A DNA stretch of 64,000 nt from Cellulosimicrobium funkei (GTDB lineage Bacteria > Actinomycetota > Actinomycetes > Actinomycetales > Cellulomonadaceae), in NCBI RefSeq assembly GCF_004519295.1, contig NZ_SOZH01000001.1, positions 62,001 through 126,000 of the forward strand, in the 5' to 3' direction. Both the position numbers and the translations under genes were made by a program. This document shows, one piece after another, positions 26,957 to 35,482 of the stretch (positions within the stretch are counted from its first letter, which is position 1; every line of letters begins with the position of its first letter). The notes under the pieces were generated by a model, which was not told where the DNA came from, did no database searches, and worked only from the letters and a program-made list of their open reading frames with translations.

Positions 26957-28042
26957 ATGGACTTCTTCGCGTTCCTCGCCCCGATCGAGTGGGTCGTGGC
27001 GTGGATCATGTACCTCTGCCACCAGGGTCTCGTGTTCCTCGGGTTCTCCGACGGCCCGGGCCCGGCGTGGGTCCTGTCGATCGTCGGCCTGGTCATCATC
27101 ATCCGTATCCTGCTGATCCCCTTGTTCTTCAAGCAGATCAAGGCCTCGCGCGGCATGCAGATGCTGCAGCCGGAGATGCAGGCGATCCAGAAGAAGTACA
27201 AGGGCAAGACGGACCCCGCGTCCCGTGAGGCAATGAGCCGCGAGACGATGGAGCTCTACCGCAAGCACGGCACGAACCCCTTCGCTTCGTGCATGCCGAT
27301 CCTGCTCCAGTCGCCGATCTTCTTCGCGCTCTTCCGGGTGCTGAACGGGCTCGTGCCGATCTCCGACGGCTCCTCGAAGCCGATCGGTCCTATCGACGCC
27401 TCCGTGGCGTCCGACATCGAGAGCTCGTCCGTGTTCGGTGCGCAGCTGTCCGACGTCTTCCTCCGCACCGATGACCTGCAGACGAAGATCGTCATCGCGG
27501 TCCTCATCGTCGCGATGTGTGCGACGACGTTCTTCACGCAGCGTCAGCTCACGATGAAGAACATGCCGAAGGCGGCTCTCGAGGGCCCGATGGCCTCGAC
27601 GCAGAAGATGATGCTCTACGTCTTCCCCTTCATCTTCGCCGTCTCCGGCGTGAACTTCCCCGTCGGTGTCCTCGTCTACTGGACCACGACGAACCTCTGG
27701 TCGATGGGGCAGCAGTTCTACACGATCCGACGCATGCCGGCCCCGGGTTCGGAGGCGGAGCGCCTCCTCAAGGAGCGCCAGGCGCGCAAGCGTGCGGCGA
27801 AGGGCGTCGTCGAGGACGCGACGCCGGTCATCGAGCAGCCTCGCGGCCAGCGCCAGCAGCCCAAGCGCAAGGACCGCCAGAAGAGCGCCCCTCGTCCCGT
27901 CGGGACGGTGTCCGCGACCACCCCGGAGGATGCCCCGGCGGAGGATGCCCCGGCGGACAAGCCGGCACCGGGCGGTGCCGCGAAGGGCGGGTCCGGGACC
28001 GGTGCATCGAAGCCCGCGCCCAAGAAGAAGAAGCAGAAGTAG
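26957..28042 (+). CDS. yidC: membrane protein insertase YidC
   Basis: 361 aa from ATG 26957 with GAGGGAG 9 bases upstream; an in-frame TTG at 26939 is less likely. Oxa1/YidC-type insertase. Transmembrane segments at about 15-35 and 44-62, then an amphipathic cytoplasmic hairpin (QPEMQAIQKKYKGKTDPASREAMSRETMELYRKHGTNP), PILLQSPIFFALFRVLN, and further membrane helices to about 265. The C-terminal 100 residues are Lys/Arg/Pro/Ala-rich and end PKKKKQK, a ribosome-contacting type of tail. Confidence 0.97.
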   Translation: MDFFAFLAPIEWVVAWIMYLCHQGLVFLGFSDGPGPAWVLSIVGLVIIIRILLIPLFFKQIKASRGMQMLQPEMQAIQKKYKGKTDPASREAMSRETMELYRKHGTNPFASCMPILLQSPIFFALFRVLNGLVPISDGSSKPIGPIDASVASDIESSSVFGAQLSDVFLRTDDLQTKIVIAVLIVAMCATTFFTQRQLTMKNMPKAALEGPMASTQKMMLYVFPFIFAVSGVNFPVGVLVYWTTTNLWSMGQQFYTIRRMPAPGSEAERLLKERQARKRAAKGVVEDATPVIEQPRGQRQQPKRKDRQKSAPRPVGTVSATTPEDAPAEDAPADKPAPGGAAKGGSGTGASKPAPKKKKQK

Positions 28043-28081
28043 ACCTGCGCCCGAGCGCGCACGTGCCGTGAGGAGCAACGC

Positions 28082-28609
28082 ATGACGCCTACCGAGACGC
28101 CCGCGTCCGACGCGACGTCCACCGAGGAATCCGCCCCGGAGACCACCCGACTCGAGGAAGAAGGGGAGATCGCGGCGGACTACCTCGAGGAGCTCCTCGA
28201 CATCGCGGACCTCGACGGTGACATCGACATCGACGTCGAGCACGACCGGGCCGCTGTCGAGATCGTTGCGGACGACCCCGCCGCGCTGAGCTCTCTCGTC
28301 GGCGACGACGGCGAGGTGCTCGATGCGCTGCAGGAGCTGACGCGCCTCGCCGTCCAGGCCAGGACGGGGGAGCGGAGCCGCCTCATGCTCGACGTCGCCG
28401 GTTTCCGAGCGGGCCGTCGTCGTGAGCTCACGGCGCAGGCCGCAGAGGCGATCGAGCGCGTGCGTGCCGAGGGAGCCAAGGTCTCGCTCGATCCGCTCAA
28501 CGCGTTCGAGCGCAAGGTCGTCCACGACGCCGTGGCCGCAGCGGGGCTGCGGAGCGACTCGGAGGGTGTCGAGCCTCAGCGCTACGTCGTCATCTACCCG
28601 GCAGACTGA
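28082..28609 (+). CDS. jag: KH/R3H RNA-binding protein (Jag/KhpB)
   Basis: 175 aa, ATG with GAGGAGCAACGC upstream. An acidic N-terminus (1-35), a KH-type domain (about 35-105, DPAALSSLVGDDGEVLDALQELTRLAV) and a C-terminal R3H domain (about 115-175, LNAFERKVVHDAVAAAGLRSDSEGVEPQRYVVI). The N-terminal Jag-N domain of Firmicutes is absent, as usual in Actinobacteria. Probably acts with KhpA in post-transcriptional control; inferred from the family. Confidence 0.95.
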   Translation: MTPTETPASDATSTEESAPETTRLEEEGEIAADYLEELLDIADLDGDIDIDVEHDRAAVEIVADDPAALSSLVGDDGEVLDALQELTRLAVQARTGERSRLMLDVAGFRAGRRRELTAQAAEAIERVRAEGAKVSLDPLNAFERKVVHDAVAAAGLRSDSEGVEPQRYVVIYPAD

Positions 28610-28637
28610 CACCGCCGGAGACGAACCCCCGCTTCTT

Positions 28638-28673
28638 CTTCGCCCCGCGTTTCACGTGAAACGCGGGGCGAAG
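28638..28673. terminator. 36-bp palindrome after jag, with parS at its centre
   Basis: Perfectly self-complementary: arms 28638-28655 and 28656-28673, starting CTTCGCCCCGCG. It lies 29 bases after the jag stop and follows CTTCTT. The middle 14 bases are a perfect parS. As RNA it forms a long, GC-capped hairpin that could end yidC-jag transcription. Confidence 0.7.
28649..28662. promoter_or_regulatory. parS: parS site 1
   Basis: GTTTCACGTGAAAC, exact consensus, at the centre of the jag palindrome. Confidence 0.93.
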
Positions 28674-29020
28674 TGCGTTGCTGAGGGTGCTGGTACCGAG
28701 GAGTTCCGCGCGACTCTGGGTGCGGGGGTGCTGACGGGTCCGCTGGTACGGGAACCGCACGGGAGCTGCGGAGTGGGACGAGCGCCGGGTGGCGGGGCGC
28801 GTGCAGTCCTGTGCGCATGCCCTGCTCGACGGCGTTCGCCACGTCGTGACGACCGCCGTTCTTCGGGTCGGCGAGGAGAGGTGTGACGACGATTCCCGGA
28901 ACGGTTGGCGACATGGTCGAAGCTCGTCGAACCTCGCTCGACGCTCGGTGGGCCGCGCACCCTCGACGTCGTTTCACGTGAAACGATGAGGCGTTCGCAC
29001 ACGAGGAGGCAGACGACCCG
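28674..29020. other. jag-rsmG intergenic region
   Basis: About 350 bp with no supported gene. It contains parS site 2 near its right end and must hold the rsmG promoter. Nothing else was seen. Confidence 0.6.
28971..28984. promoter_or_regulatory. parS: parS site 2
   Basis: GTTTCACGTGAAAC, exact consensus, 37 bp upstream of the rsmG start. Confidence 0.93.
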
Positions 29021-29683
29021 ATGCAGCACGAGGCCGCAGGCAACGAGGAGCCGGACATCCCCCGGGAGGCGTTGATCGAGTACTTCGGTGACTCGTTCGT
29101 CGCCGTCGAGAAGTTCGCCGAACGGTTGCGGAACGAAGGCGAGCTGCGCGGTCTCATCGGACCGCGGGAGGTTCCGCGCATCTGGGATCGTCACATCCTG
29201 AACTCGGCCGCCGTCGTGCCCTTCCTGCCCAGAACCGGGCTGATCGCTGACGTGGGGTCGGGCGCTGGTCTGCCGGGCGTCGTGATCGCCGCCATGCGTC
29301 CGGAAGCGACTGTCTACCTCATCGAACCGATGGAGCGACGCTGCGCCTGGCTGACGGAGATCGCCGAGGACCTCTCCTTGCCGAACATCGAGGTCAAGCG
29401 GGGCCGAGCCGAGGAGTATCACGGTGCGTTCGAGTGCGACGCGGTGACGTCGCGTGCCGTCGCGGCACTCGACAAGCTCGCGCGCCTGTCGCTCCCGCTG
29501 GTTCGACCAGGCGGGGAGATGATCGTTCTCAAGGGTCGTAACGTGAGTCGCGAGATCGATCCGGCACGGAAGGTTTTGCGCAAGCTCAAGGGGTCGGAGC
29601 CGGAGATCATCGAGGCACCGACGCTCCCCGGTGTGGAGACCACGACGGTCGTTCGTATCGTGCGGCAGACTGGTTCACGCTGA
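29021..29683 (+). CDS. rsmG: 16S rRNA (guanine-N7)-methyltransferase RsmG
   Basis: 220 aa, ATG start. Methylates N7 of G527 (E. coli numbering) in 16S rRNA with SAM; loss in other species gives low-level streptomycin resistance. Seen: the N-terminal helical part with REVPRIWDRHILNS, the SAM motif IADVGSGAGLPGVVIA (about 75-90), YLIEPMERRCAWL, and TSRAVAALDKL. Also called GidB. Its position between jag and parA is conserved. Confidence 0.96.
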   Translation: MQHEAAGNEEPDIPREALIEYFGDSFVAVEKFAERLRNEGELRGLIGPREVPRIWDRHILNSAAVVPFLPRTGLIADVGSGAGLPGVVIAAMRPEATVYLIEPMERRCAWLTEIAEDLSLPNIEVKRGRAEEYHGAFECDAVTSRAVAALDKLARLSLPLVRPGGEMIVLKGRNVSREIDPARKVLRKLKGSEPEIIEAPTLPGVETTTVVRIVRQTGSR

Positions 29684-29789
29684 TCTAGGGAACGGGTGCC
29701 GAGGACGTGAGCGACACGCCCGCTCTCGGCCCCGAGATCCGTCGAAAGCCATGGCGCACGGCGGATGCTGAGAGGCGACGACGGAGAGG

Positions 29790-30971
29790 ATGAGACGCGT
29801 GACGCAGAGCCCTGTGGGCCCCGACGGCTCCGAGGAGCAGGTGGCGCTCTCCCACGACGGGGAGGGCGCACGGAGCATGGGAACCGAGGACGACCGCCGG
29901 GCAGCGCTGATGGCGAGTCTTCCCGTCGCCGACGAGTCGACGCCGCTGGCGGCCCAGCTCGCGGAGGACGCCCGCCGTCGGATCGACCTTCACGGGCGAC
30001 GCTTCCCTCGACCGGTGACGACCCGGATCATCACCGTCGCGAACCAGAAGGGCGGCGTCGGGAAGACCACGACGACAGTGAACCTTGCCGCCGGGCTGGC
30101 GATGGCCGGGCTCAACGTCCTGGTGATCGACAACGATCCCCAGGGCAATGCGTCGACCGCTCTCGGCGTCGAGCATCGTGCAGGGACGCCGTCGGTCTAC
30201 GAGGTTCTCGTCGATGGTGACCCGTTGGCGAGCGCGGTGCAGCAGTGTCCCGACATCCCCACGCTCTGGTGCGTCCCGGCGACCATCGATCTCTCGGGTG
30301 CGGAGATCGAGCTCGTGTCGCTCGTTTCACGTGAAACACGGCTTCGTCGTGCGCTCGACGAGTATCTCGCCCAGCGTGAGCGTGAAGGGCTCGAACCCAT
30401 CGACTACGTCCTGGTGGACTGCCCCCCGAGCCTTGGCCTCCTGACGGTGAATGCCTTCGTGGTCGGTCGGGAAGTGCTCATCCCGATCCAGTGCGAGTAC
30501 TACGCCCTGGAAGGCTTGAGCCAGCTCCTCAAGACGATCGAGCTGATCAAGGCGCACCTCAACCCCGGGCTCCATGTCTCGACGATCCTGCTCACCATGT
30601 ACGACGGCAGGACGAACCTTGCGCAGCAGGTCGCCAGCGAAGTCCGCGAGCACTTCCCGGAGCAGACGCTGCGCACGACGGTCCCGCGATCCGTGCGGAT
30701 CTCGGAGGCCCCGAGCCATGGGCAGACGGTCATGACCTACGACCCAGGGTCGACGGGGGCCCTCGCGTACCTCGAAGCGGCCCGCGAACTCACGCAACGC
30801 GCGGAGAACCGTAGCGACGAGGGGAGCAGCGAGGGCCTTCAGCGCAACGCCGAATCGCCGCCACCCCAGGACCCTCCAGCATCAGCACACACCGGTTCCA
30901 CGTCTCACCACGATCATGAGTTCGCCGGCACCATCGGTGGTCCCGGCCTGCGGCAGGAGGAACAGCGATGA
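29790..30971 (+). CDS. parA: chromosome partitioning ATPase ParA
   Basis: 393 aa from ATG 29790 with GGAGAGG directly upstream (a short spacing; ATG 29877 is an alternative). ParA/Soj ATPase that drives segregation of ParB-bound origins. Deviant Walker A KGGVGKTT (87-94), [12 protein letters not shown] and [13 protein letters not shown]. An N-terminal extension of 78 residues and a C-terminal Pro/Ser/His-rich tail (about 330-393) lie outside the core. The stretch encoding LVSRETRLR contains a perfect parS. Overlaps parB by 4 bases. Confidence 0.97.
   Translation: MRRVTQSPVGPDGSEEQVALSHDGEGARSMGTEDDRRAALMASLPVADESTPLAAQLAEDARRRIDLHGRRFPRPVTTRIITVANQKGGVGKTTTTVNLAAGLAMAGLNVLVIDNDPQGNASTALGVEHRAGTPSVYEVLVDGDPLASAVQQCPDIPTLWCVPATIDLSGAEIELVSLVSRETRLRRALDEYLAQREREGLEPIDYVLVDCPPSLGLLTVNAFVVGREVLIPIQCEYYALEGLSQLLKTIELIKAHLNPGLHVSTILLTMYDGRTNLAQQVASEVREHFPEQTLRTTVPRSVRISEAPSHGQTVMTYDPGSTGALAYLEAARELTQRAENRSDEGSSEGLQRNAESPPPQDPPASAHTGSTSHHDHEFAGTIGGPGLRQEEQR
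30324..30337. promoter_or_regulatory. parS: parS site 3 (inside parA)
   Basis: GTTTCACGTGAAAC, exact consensus, within codons for VSRET of ParA. Confidence 0.93.
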
Positions 30972-32365
30972 GCGAGAAGCGCCGAGGGCTCGGTCGAGGA
31001 CTAGGTGCCCTGATCCCGACGAGCTCCGAGGGCAGGCGGCCCGTCGACGTCTTCTTCCCGAGCCCCTCCACGGACGAGGCGAAGCACCACGAGACGAGCG
31101 ACGCTGCAGAGAGTTCTGTCGACCAGCAGGCCGGGGAGGACGCAGCCACAACGAGTGTGACGACCCTGGTGGCGGACGCCGACGCCGGGCCCGCTGACCT
31201 CGCGTCGCTCACGTCGCTCTCGGACGCGGACCTCGCTGAGTTGGACGCTGTGGCGGCAGGGGACACCGCCCACTCGAGCGCGAACTCCGCGCCGACTCGC
31301 GGCTCGTCGACGACAGACCAGGCGAAGACAGACCGAGCGACGATCAACTCGGCGACGACCGATTTGGCGACGACTGACTCGGCGACGACGGCCGCGGTTT
31401 CACGTGAAACGACGTCGGACTCCAGCCCGAAGACGGGCACGGAGCAGATCTCCGCAACGGAGTCCGGTGGCCCTTCACCTGCGGAATCGGCCAGCGTGGA
31501 GGAGTGGACAGGCGGGGCCGCCGACGACCTTGTGCCCGTTCCGGGCGCGCGGTTCGCCGAGCTCCCGACCTCGTCCATCCGGCCCAACCCGCGGCAGCCG
31601 CGGACCGTCTTCGACGAGGGCGAGCTCGACGAGCTCATCGGTTCCATCCGTGAGATCGGCGTGCTCCAGCCGATCGTCGTGCGCCCGGTGCCAGGGGAGT
31701 CCGCCGCGTACGAGCTGATCATGGGCGAACGCCGCTGGCGGGCGACGCAGGCAGCGGGTCTTGATGTCATCCCGGCCATCGTCCGTGAGACCGACGATGC
31801 CGACCTGCTGCGCGACGCGCTCCTGGAGAACCTGCACCGCAGTGCTCTCAATCCCCTCGAAGAGGCGGCCGCGTACCGGCAGCTTCTGGACGATTTCGGC
31901 TGCACCCACGAGGAGCTGGCGGACCGCATCTCGCGAAGCCGTCCGCAGATCTCGAACACCCTGCGCCTGCTGCGCCTGCCGCCGCTGGTACAGCGTCGGG
32001 TCGCTGCCGGAGTGCTCTCGGCAGGACACGCCCGCGCGCTCCTGGGGCTCACGGACGGTGCGGAGATCGAGCGTCTGGCGCAGCGCATCGTCGCCGAAGG
32101 GCTCTCCGTGAGGGCGACGGAGGAGATCGTCGCGATGGGCGGTCTTGACGGCGAGCGTCGCGCGCCGAGAACTCCACGGGCGGGACAGCGTTCCGCGGCG
32201 ATCGACGAGCTCGCACATCGGTTGTCCGACCGCTTTGAGACGCGGGTCAAGGTCGACCTCGGCAAGAACAAGGGCCGTCTCACTGTGGAGTTTGCCTCCG
32301 TCGAGGACCTCAACCGCATCCTCGATGTCATGGCGCCCGACGACCCGGGTCTGTTGCGGAAGTAG
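30968..32365 (+). CDS. parB: chromosome partitioning protein ParB
   Basis: 465 aa; ATG overlaps the parA stop (ATGA). A CTP-dependent clamp that loads at parS and spreads. The N-terminal [17 protein letters not shown] is the ParA-interacting peptide. A long disordered Thr/Ser/Ala/Asp-rich linker (about 25-195) contains repeats such as [13 protein letters not shown] and an in-gene parS. Then come the ParB/Srx core with LQPIVVRP (233-240) and box II GERRWRA (253-259), [16 protein letters not shown], the helix-turn-helix [20 protein letters not shown] and a C-terminal dimerisation domain ending DPGLLRK. The linker makes it longer than typical ParB (about 330 aa). Confidence 0.98.
   Translation: MSEKRRGLGRGLGALIPTSSEGRRPVDVFFPSPSTDEAKHHETSDAAESSVDQQAGEDAATTSVTTLVADADAGPADLASLTSLSDADLAELDAVAAGDTAHSSANSAPTRGSSTTDQAKTDRATINSATTDLATTDSATTAAVSRETTSDSSPKTGTEQISATESGGPSPAESASVEEWTGGAADDLVPVPGARFAELPTSSIRPNPRQPRTVFDEGELDELIGSIREIGVLQPIVVRPVPGESAAYELIMGERRWRATQAAGLDVIPAIVRETDDADLLRDALLENLHRSALNPLEEAAAYRQLLDDFGCTHEELADRISRSRPQISNTLRLLRLPPLVQRRVAAGVLSAGHARALLGLTDGAEIERLAQRIVAEGLSVRATEEIVAMGGLDGERRAPRTPRAGQRSAAIDELAHRLSDRFETRVKVDLGKNKGRLTVEFASVEDLNRILDVMAPDDPGLLRK
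31397..31410. promoter_or_regulatory. parS: parS site 4 (inside parB)
   Basis: GTTTCACGTGAAAC, exact consensus, in the part of parB that encodes the disordered linker (VSRET). Confidence 0.93.
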
Positions 32366-32427
32366 ACGACGCTCGTGCCGGTGTTGTCGGCGCATCTGCG
32401 GCGACCAGCGTCGGCTCGCGGGATCAC

Positions 32428-32477
32428 CCAGCGGGGCGGGTGCGCACGCCATACGGCGAGTGCTCCCGCCCCGCTGG
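32428..32477 (+). terminator. possible terminator of parAB
   Basis: 13-bp perfect arms (32428-32440 with 32465-32477, CCAGCGGGGCGGG) around a 24-base loop, 62 bases after the parB stop. No T-tract. Confidence 0.45.
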
Positions 32478-32826
32478 CCTGTCTGGAGGACGGACCGCAC
32501 CTCGTCTCCTCCGCATTCTTACGGAGAGACGCCTGGCCGGCCTCACCGGCACGCGTCTGAGTCGCATGACCAGCAACCCCTGTGTCGGCCGGTCGCCACA
32601 ACGCGCTGTGCCCATGGTGCGTGGTGTGGGAGCTGTGCATCTGCCGCAGGCCCGCCTCGAGACAGGTAGGAGGAAGACCGCCGTCTGGAGCACGAGGTTC
32701 TTCGGCGAGTGCTGGACCGCCTCGCTGCCGAGGAGGGCCGCGTCGCGATGAGCGGCTTTCGCCTACGCCATTCGAGCACTGCGCGCACCCGACTGCGATG
32801 ATCGCTCCCCGGAGGGAAGGGCGGGT

Positions 32827-32840
32827 GTTTCACGTGAAAC
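32827..32840. promoter_or_regulatory. parS: parS site 5
   Basis: GTTTCACGTGAAAC, exact consensus, in the gene-poor region. Confidence 0.93.
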
Positions 32841-32885
32841 GGCAGGCCAGGGCCCTCCGCAGGGAGCATGGCGTTGTCGCGCCGT

Positions 32886-32899
32886 GTTTCACGTGGAAC
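32886..32899. promoter_or_regulatory. parS: parS-like site 6
   Basis: GTTTCACGTGGAAC, one mismatch, 59 bp from site 5; flanked by T and A as in the 16-bp consensus. Confidence 0.75.
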
Positions 32900-33441
32900 A
32901 CGTCAGGGACGACGTGGCCCTTGGTCAGTGAGTTACATGACGGCAAGCGAGCAGACGGTTGACGCCGACCTCCTCATGCGCGTGCAGCGCCAGTCCACCG
33001 TCGAGGCAGCGGAGGTCCCCGGCGCTCTCCGCTCAGAGACGCTCGCGGAGGGGGAGAGGCCGACGGTGCCCGGAAGCGCTGGGCAGATCAAGGCGCCCAT
33101 GTGACGTCGCCACTCTGTCACCCCGCCCCCGGGTCGATGTGCGGGGCGGCGCGTCGGCTGTTCCCTGTGGCAGAGGCCGAGCACCCCGACACGATGCGGA
33201 TTCTCTGAGAGCGGGATGGCCGTCGAGCGGGGCGGGCCTTCGACGATGGGCCGCAGAGCTGTCCCTCGCGGGTTCGTGGCCACAGCGTTTCGATGCCGTT
33301 GCCGTGCACCGCCGGCCGACCTCGGGTGCCGGTTGACGGTCCGGTGGAGTCCCGTTGTGCGCACACAGCGGTGTAGCGGTGGGCCCGTACGCGGAGGGGC
33401 CTGACAACGCGGCGTCTTTCGCTCACGCGCCGTGACCGGCT

Positions 33442-33455
33442 GTTTCACGTGGAAC
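33442..33455. promoter_or_regulatory. parS: parS-like site 7
   Basis: GTTTCACGTGGAAC, one mismatch, the same variant as site 6, also flanked by T and A. Confidence 0.75.
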
Positions 33456-34026
33456 ATCGGAAGGTCGTGGCAGCGCCCGACGCGGCTGTGCCGGACGCCA
33501 CGCACTCGCCCGCAATGCGCCGTCGGACTCCGCATGTGAAGCGCTCGGGTGCGCGACGCGTCGGCGGGGCTTTGGAGGCTACAGCCCGGCACCGGGGGAG
33601 GGGAGGGGCTCCCGTGATGCGCCGCCAGGACCACCAGGAGTGGACCTGGATACAGGGGAGGTCAGGAGTGCCGTTCGGGACGCCCGCCGCGTGAGGCTCG
33701 CTGTTCCCCCTCGCGACCATCCTGGCCCCGCGGCAGTCGTGGGCGGGCAGTGCCATCACACATCGGTACGGGCGAACCCCCGTCCACCCGAGACCTTCGC
33801 CTCCGTGGCTCTGCTGCACCGTGCGCGTCGCGTGGGTGGGAAAGCTCTCCGCCTTCGGAGAATGAGTCAGCACGGGTGCGTCTACGCGCTTCGCGAGCGC
33901 GACGCCGTGCGTCGCCCAGTCCATGGGCGCGGACCCGGGACGCCGGCCGGGGACTGCGCGTTCACGACGCGGGGCCGTTCGCCCGGAGAGTGGCCCCGCG
34001 CGAAGTCGGCCGGTCCCATCAGGCGT

Positions 34027-34040
34027 GTTTCACGTGAAAC
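34027..34040. promoter_or_regulatory. parS: parS site 8
   Basis: GTTTCACGTGAAAC, exact consensus. Confidence 0.93.
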
Positions 34041-34255
34041 GACGCTCCTGTCGGCGATCCTGAGCCACCCTGTGGGTGGGGCGCGAAGGTGCACCGTTCG
34101 AGATCATGACGGGAACGTGGGTCGGGCCGGGAACGAGCATCCGCGCCACGGTCGGAATGGGTCGCATCAGTCGGTGCTATCCCGTCAGGCCACCACACCG
34201 CCAACTCCGTCGCGGCAGACCATGGCATCGCCGTGTCTCTCGCTCACCAGTGCCA

Positions 34256-34302
34256 CCGGAGTGGGCCGAGAACGAACCCCCCGGAGTGGGCCGAAAACGA
34301 AC
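34256..34302. repeat. 22-bp direct repeat beside parS 9
   Basis: Two copies of a 22-base unit (34256-34277, 34281-34302) beginning CCGGAGTGGGCCGA, with one difference and a 25-base period. They end 9 bases before parS-like site 9. Confidence 0.7.
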
Positions 34303-34311
34303 GGCGCCGCC

Positions 34312-34325
34312 GTTTCACGTGAAAG
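34312..34325. promoter_or_regulatory. parS: parS-like site 9
   Basis: GTTTCACGTGAAAG, last base mismatched, 31 bp from the 3' end of the ligase gene. Confidence 0.7.
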
Positions 34326-34356
34326 AGCGACGCCGGTCAGCCAGGCGGAGGAGGGA

Positions 34357-35412
34357 TCAGTGCCGCGCGTGCGCGTTGACGAGAGACCGGTAGAGGTGCC
34401 CGAGATCGAGTCCGGCAGCGCGTGCCGCCTGGGGGAGGAGGGACGTCTCGGTCATCCCCGGCGCGACGTTGACCTCGAGGAACTGCACGACCCCGTCAGC
34501 GTCGAGGATGACGTCCGTCCGGGAGAGGTCGCGGAGACCGAGCGCGGAGTGGGCTCGAACGGCGACCTCGCGGACGACGCCGAGGACGTCGTCGTCGAGC
34601 CGCGCCGGTGCGAAGTACTCGGTGCGGCCGGGGTTGTAGCGTGCGTCGAAGTCGTACGGACCCGTCGTCACGATCTCGACCGGCGGCAGGGCCTCCGGAC
34701 CGCGGCCCAGGTCGACGACGCTCACGGCCAGCTCGACACCGCGGACGGCCTGCTCGATGAGTGCGACCTCTCCGTACGCGAAGCAGTCGACCATGGCGCG
34801 AGGAAGCTGGTCGGCTCGCTCGACGAGCGTGACGCCGAGCGCGGACCCGCCGTGCGTCGGCTTCACGACGAGCGGCAGCCCGAGGCGTGCGACGACCGCG
34901 TCGAGCACGGGCTGGGCGCCGAGCTCGCGGAACAGGCTCTGGGGGAGGGTGACGTACTCCGGGGTGCACAGGCCGGCGCCGAGGACGACGTTCTTCGCGA
35001 CGGGCTTGCTCCAGGCTGCACGGCTCTCACGCGGACCGGTTCCGACGTAGGGCACGCCGACGAGCTCGAGGACGTCGCGGATGGAACCGTCCTCTCCGCT
35101 GGCACCGTGGAGGAGCGGCCAGACGACGTCGGGTCGCGCGGACTCGAGGAAGGGGAGGAGGTCGGCGTCGACGTCGTGCACGGTCACCTCGAGACCGGCG
35201 GCGCGGAGGCTCTCGGCGACACGGCGCCCGGAGCGGAGCGAGACGTCGCGCTCGTGCGAGAGGCCGCCGGCGAGGATGGCGACATGCCCGCCCGGGGGGA
35301 CGTCGTCGTCGGGCCGGAGAAGGTGAAGGTGCTGGTCAGGGCGCTGCGCGTCCGTCGAGGTCGTGCTGTCGGCTACGCCGCTCGTCGTGGGGCTACCCGT
35401 GGTCGTGTCCAC
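34357..35412 (-). CDS. D-alanine--D-alanine ligase family protein (ATP-grasp)
   Basis: 351 aa from GTG 35412 with AGGAG 10 bases upstream. A Thr/Ser-rich N-terminus (1-38), then the Ddl fold: HVAILAGGLSHERDVSLRSGRRV (43-65), VVWPLLHGASGEDGSIRDVLELVGVPYVGTGP, the ATP-grasp core LPLVVKPTHGGSALGVTLV and the metal site VVQFLEVNVAPGMTETSLLP. This makes the D-Ala-D-Ala dipeptide of peptidoglycan, or a related ligation. Many actinobacteria carry a second ddl elsewhere, and the origin-proximal copy may be specialised; I therefore give no symbol. Confidence 0.9.
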   Translation of the reverse strand: MDTTTGSPTTSGVADSTTSTDAQRPDQHLHLLRPDDDVPPGGHVAILAGGLSHERDVSLRSGRRVAESLRAAGLEVTVHDVDADLLPFLESARPDVVWPLLHGASGEDGSIRDVLELVGVPYVGTGPRESRAAWSKPVAKNVVLGAGLCTPEYVTLPQSLFRELGAQPVLDAVVARLGLPLVVKPTHGGSALGVTLVERADQLPRAMVDCFAYGEVALIEQAVRGVELAVSVVDLGRGPEALPPVEIVTTGPYDFDARYNPGRTEYFAPARLDDDVLGVVREVAVRAHSALGLRDLSRTDVILDADGVVQFLEVNVAPGMTETSLLPQAARAAGLDLGHLYRSLVNAHARH

Positions 35413-35482
35413 TGGTGACGGACTCCTGTTCGGTGCCGCGGCCGCCCGGTGGGGCGGCCGCGGCGTCGTGTGGTGAGGGGCT

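Larger units (their letters stand above)
32366..34356. other. gene-poor region after parB
   Basis: About 2 kb with no recognisable gene on either strand. Open frames here are short, Arg/Pro-rich and mutually overlapping. It contains a terminator-like repeat, five parS-like sites and a 22-bp direct repeat (34256-34277 and 34281-34302, starting CCGGAGTGGGCCGA). One 55-residue frame from ATG 32938 is possible but unsupported. Confidence 0.65.

Noticed and set aside
26951-28612. 553-codon minus-strand frame opposite yidC and jag
   Set aside because: Arg/Leu-rich antisense shadow of two well-identified genes.
32938-33104. Possible small gene in the gene-poor region
   Set aside because: The 55-residue frame has a non-specific composition and no convincing ribosome binding site; noted only in the region entry.
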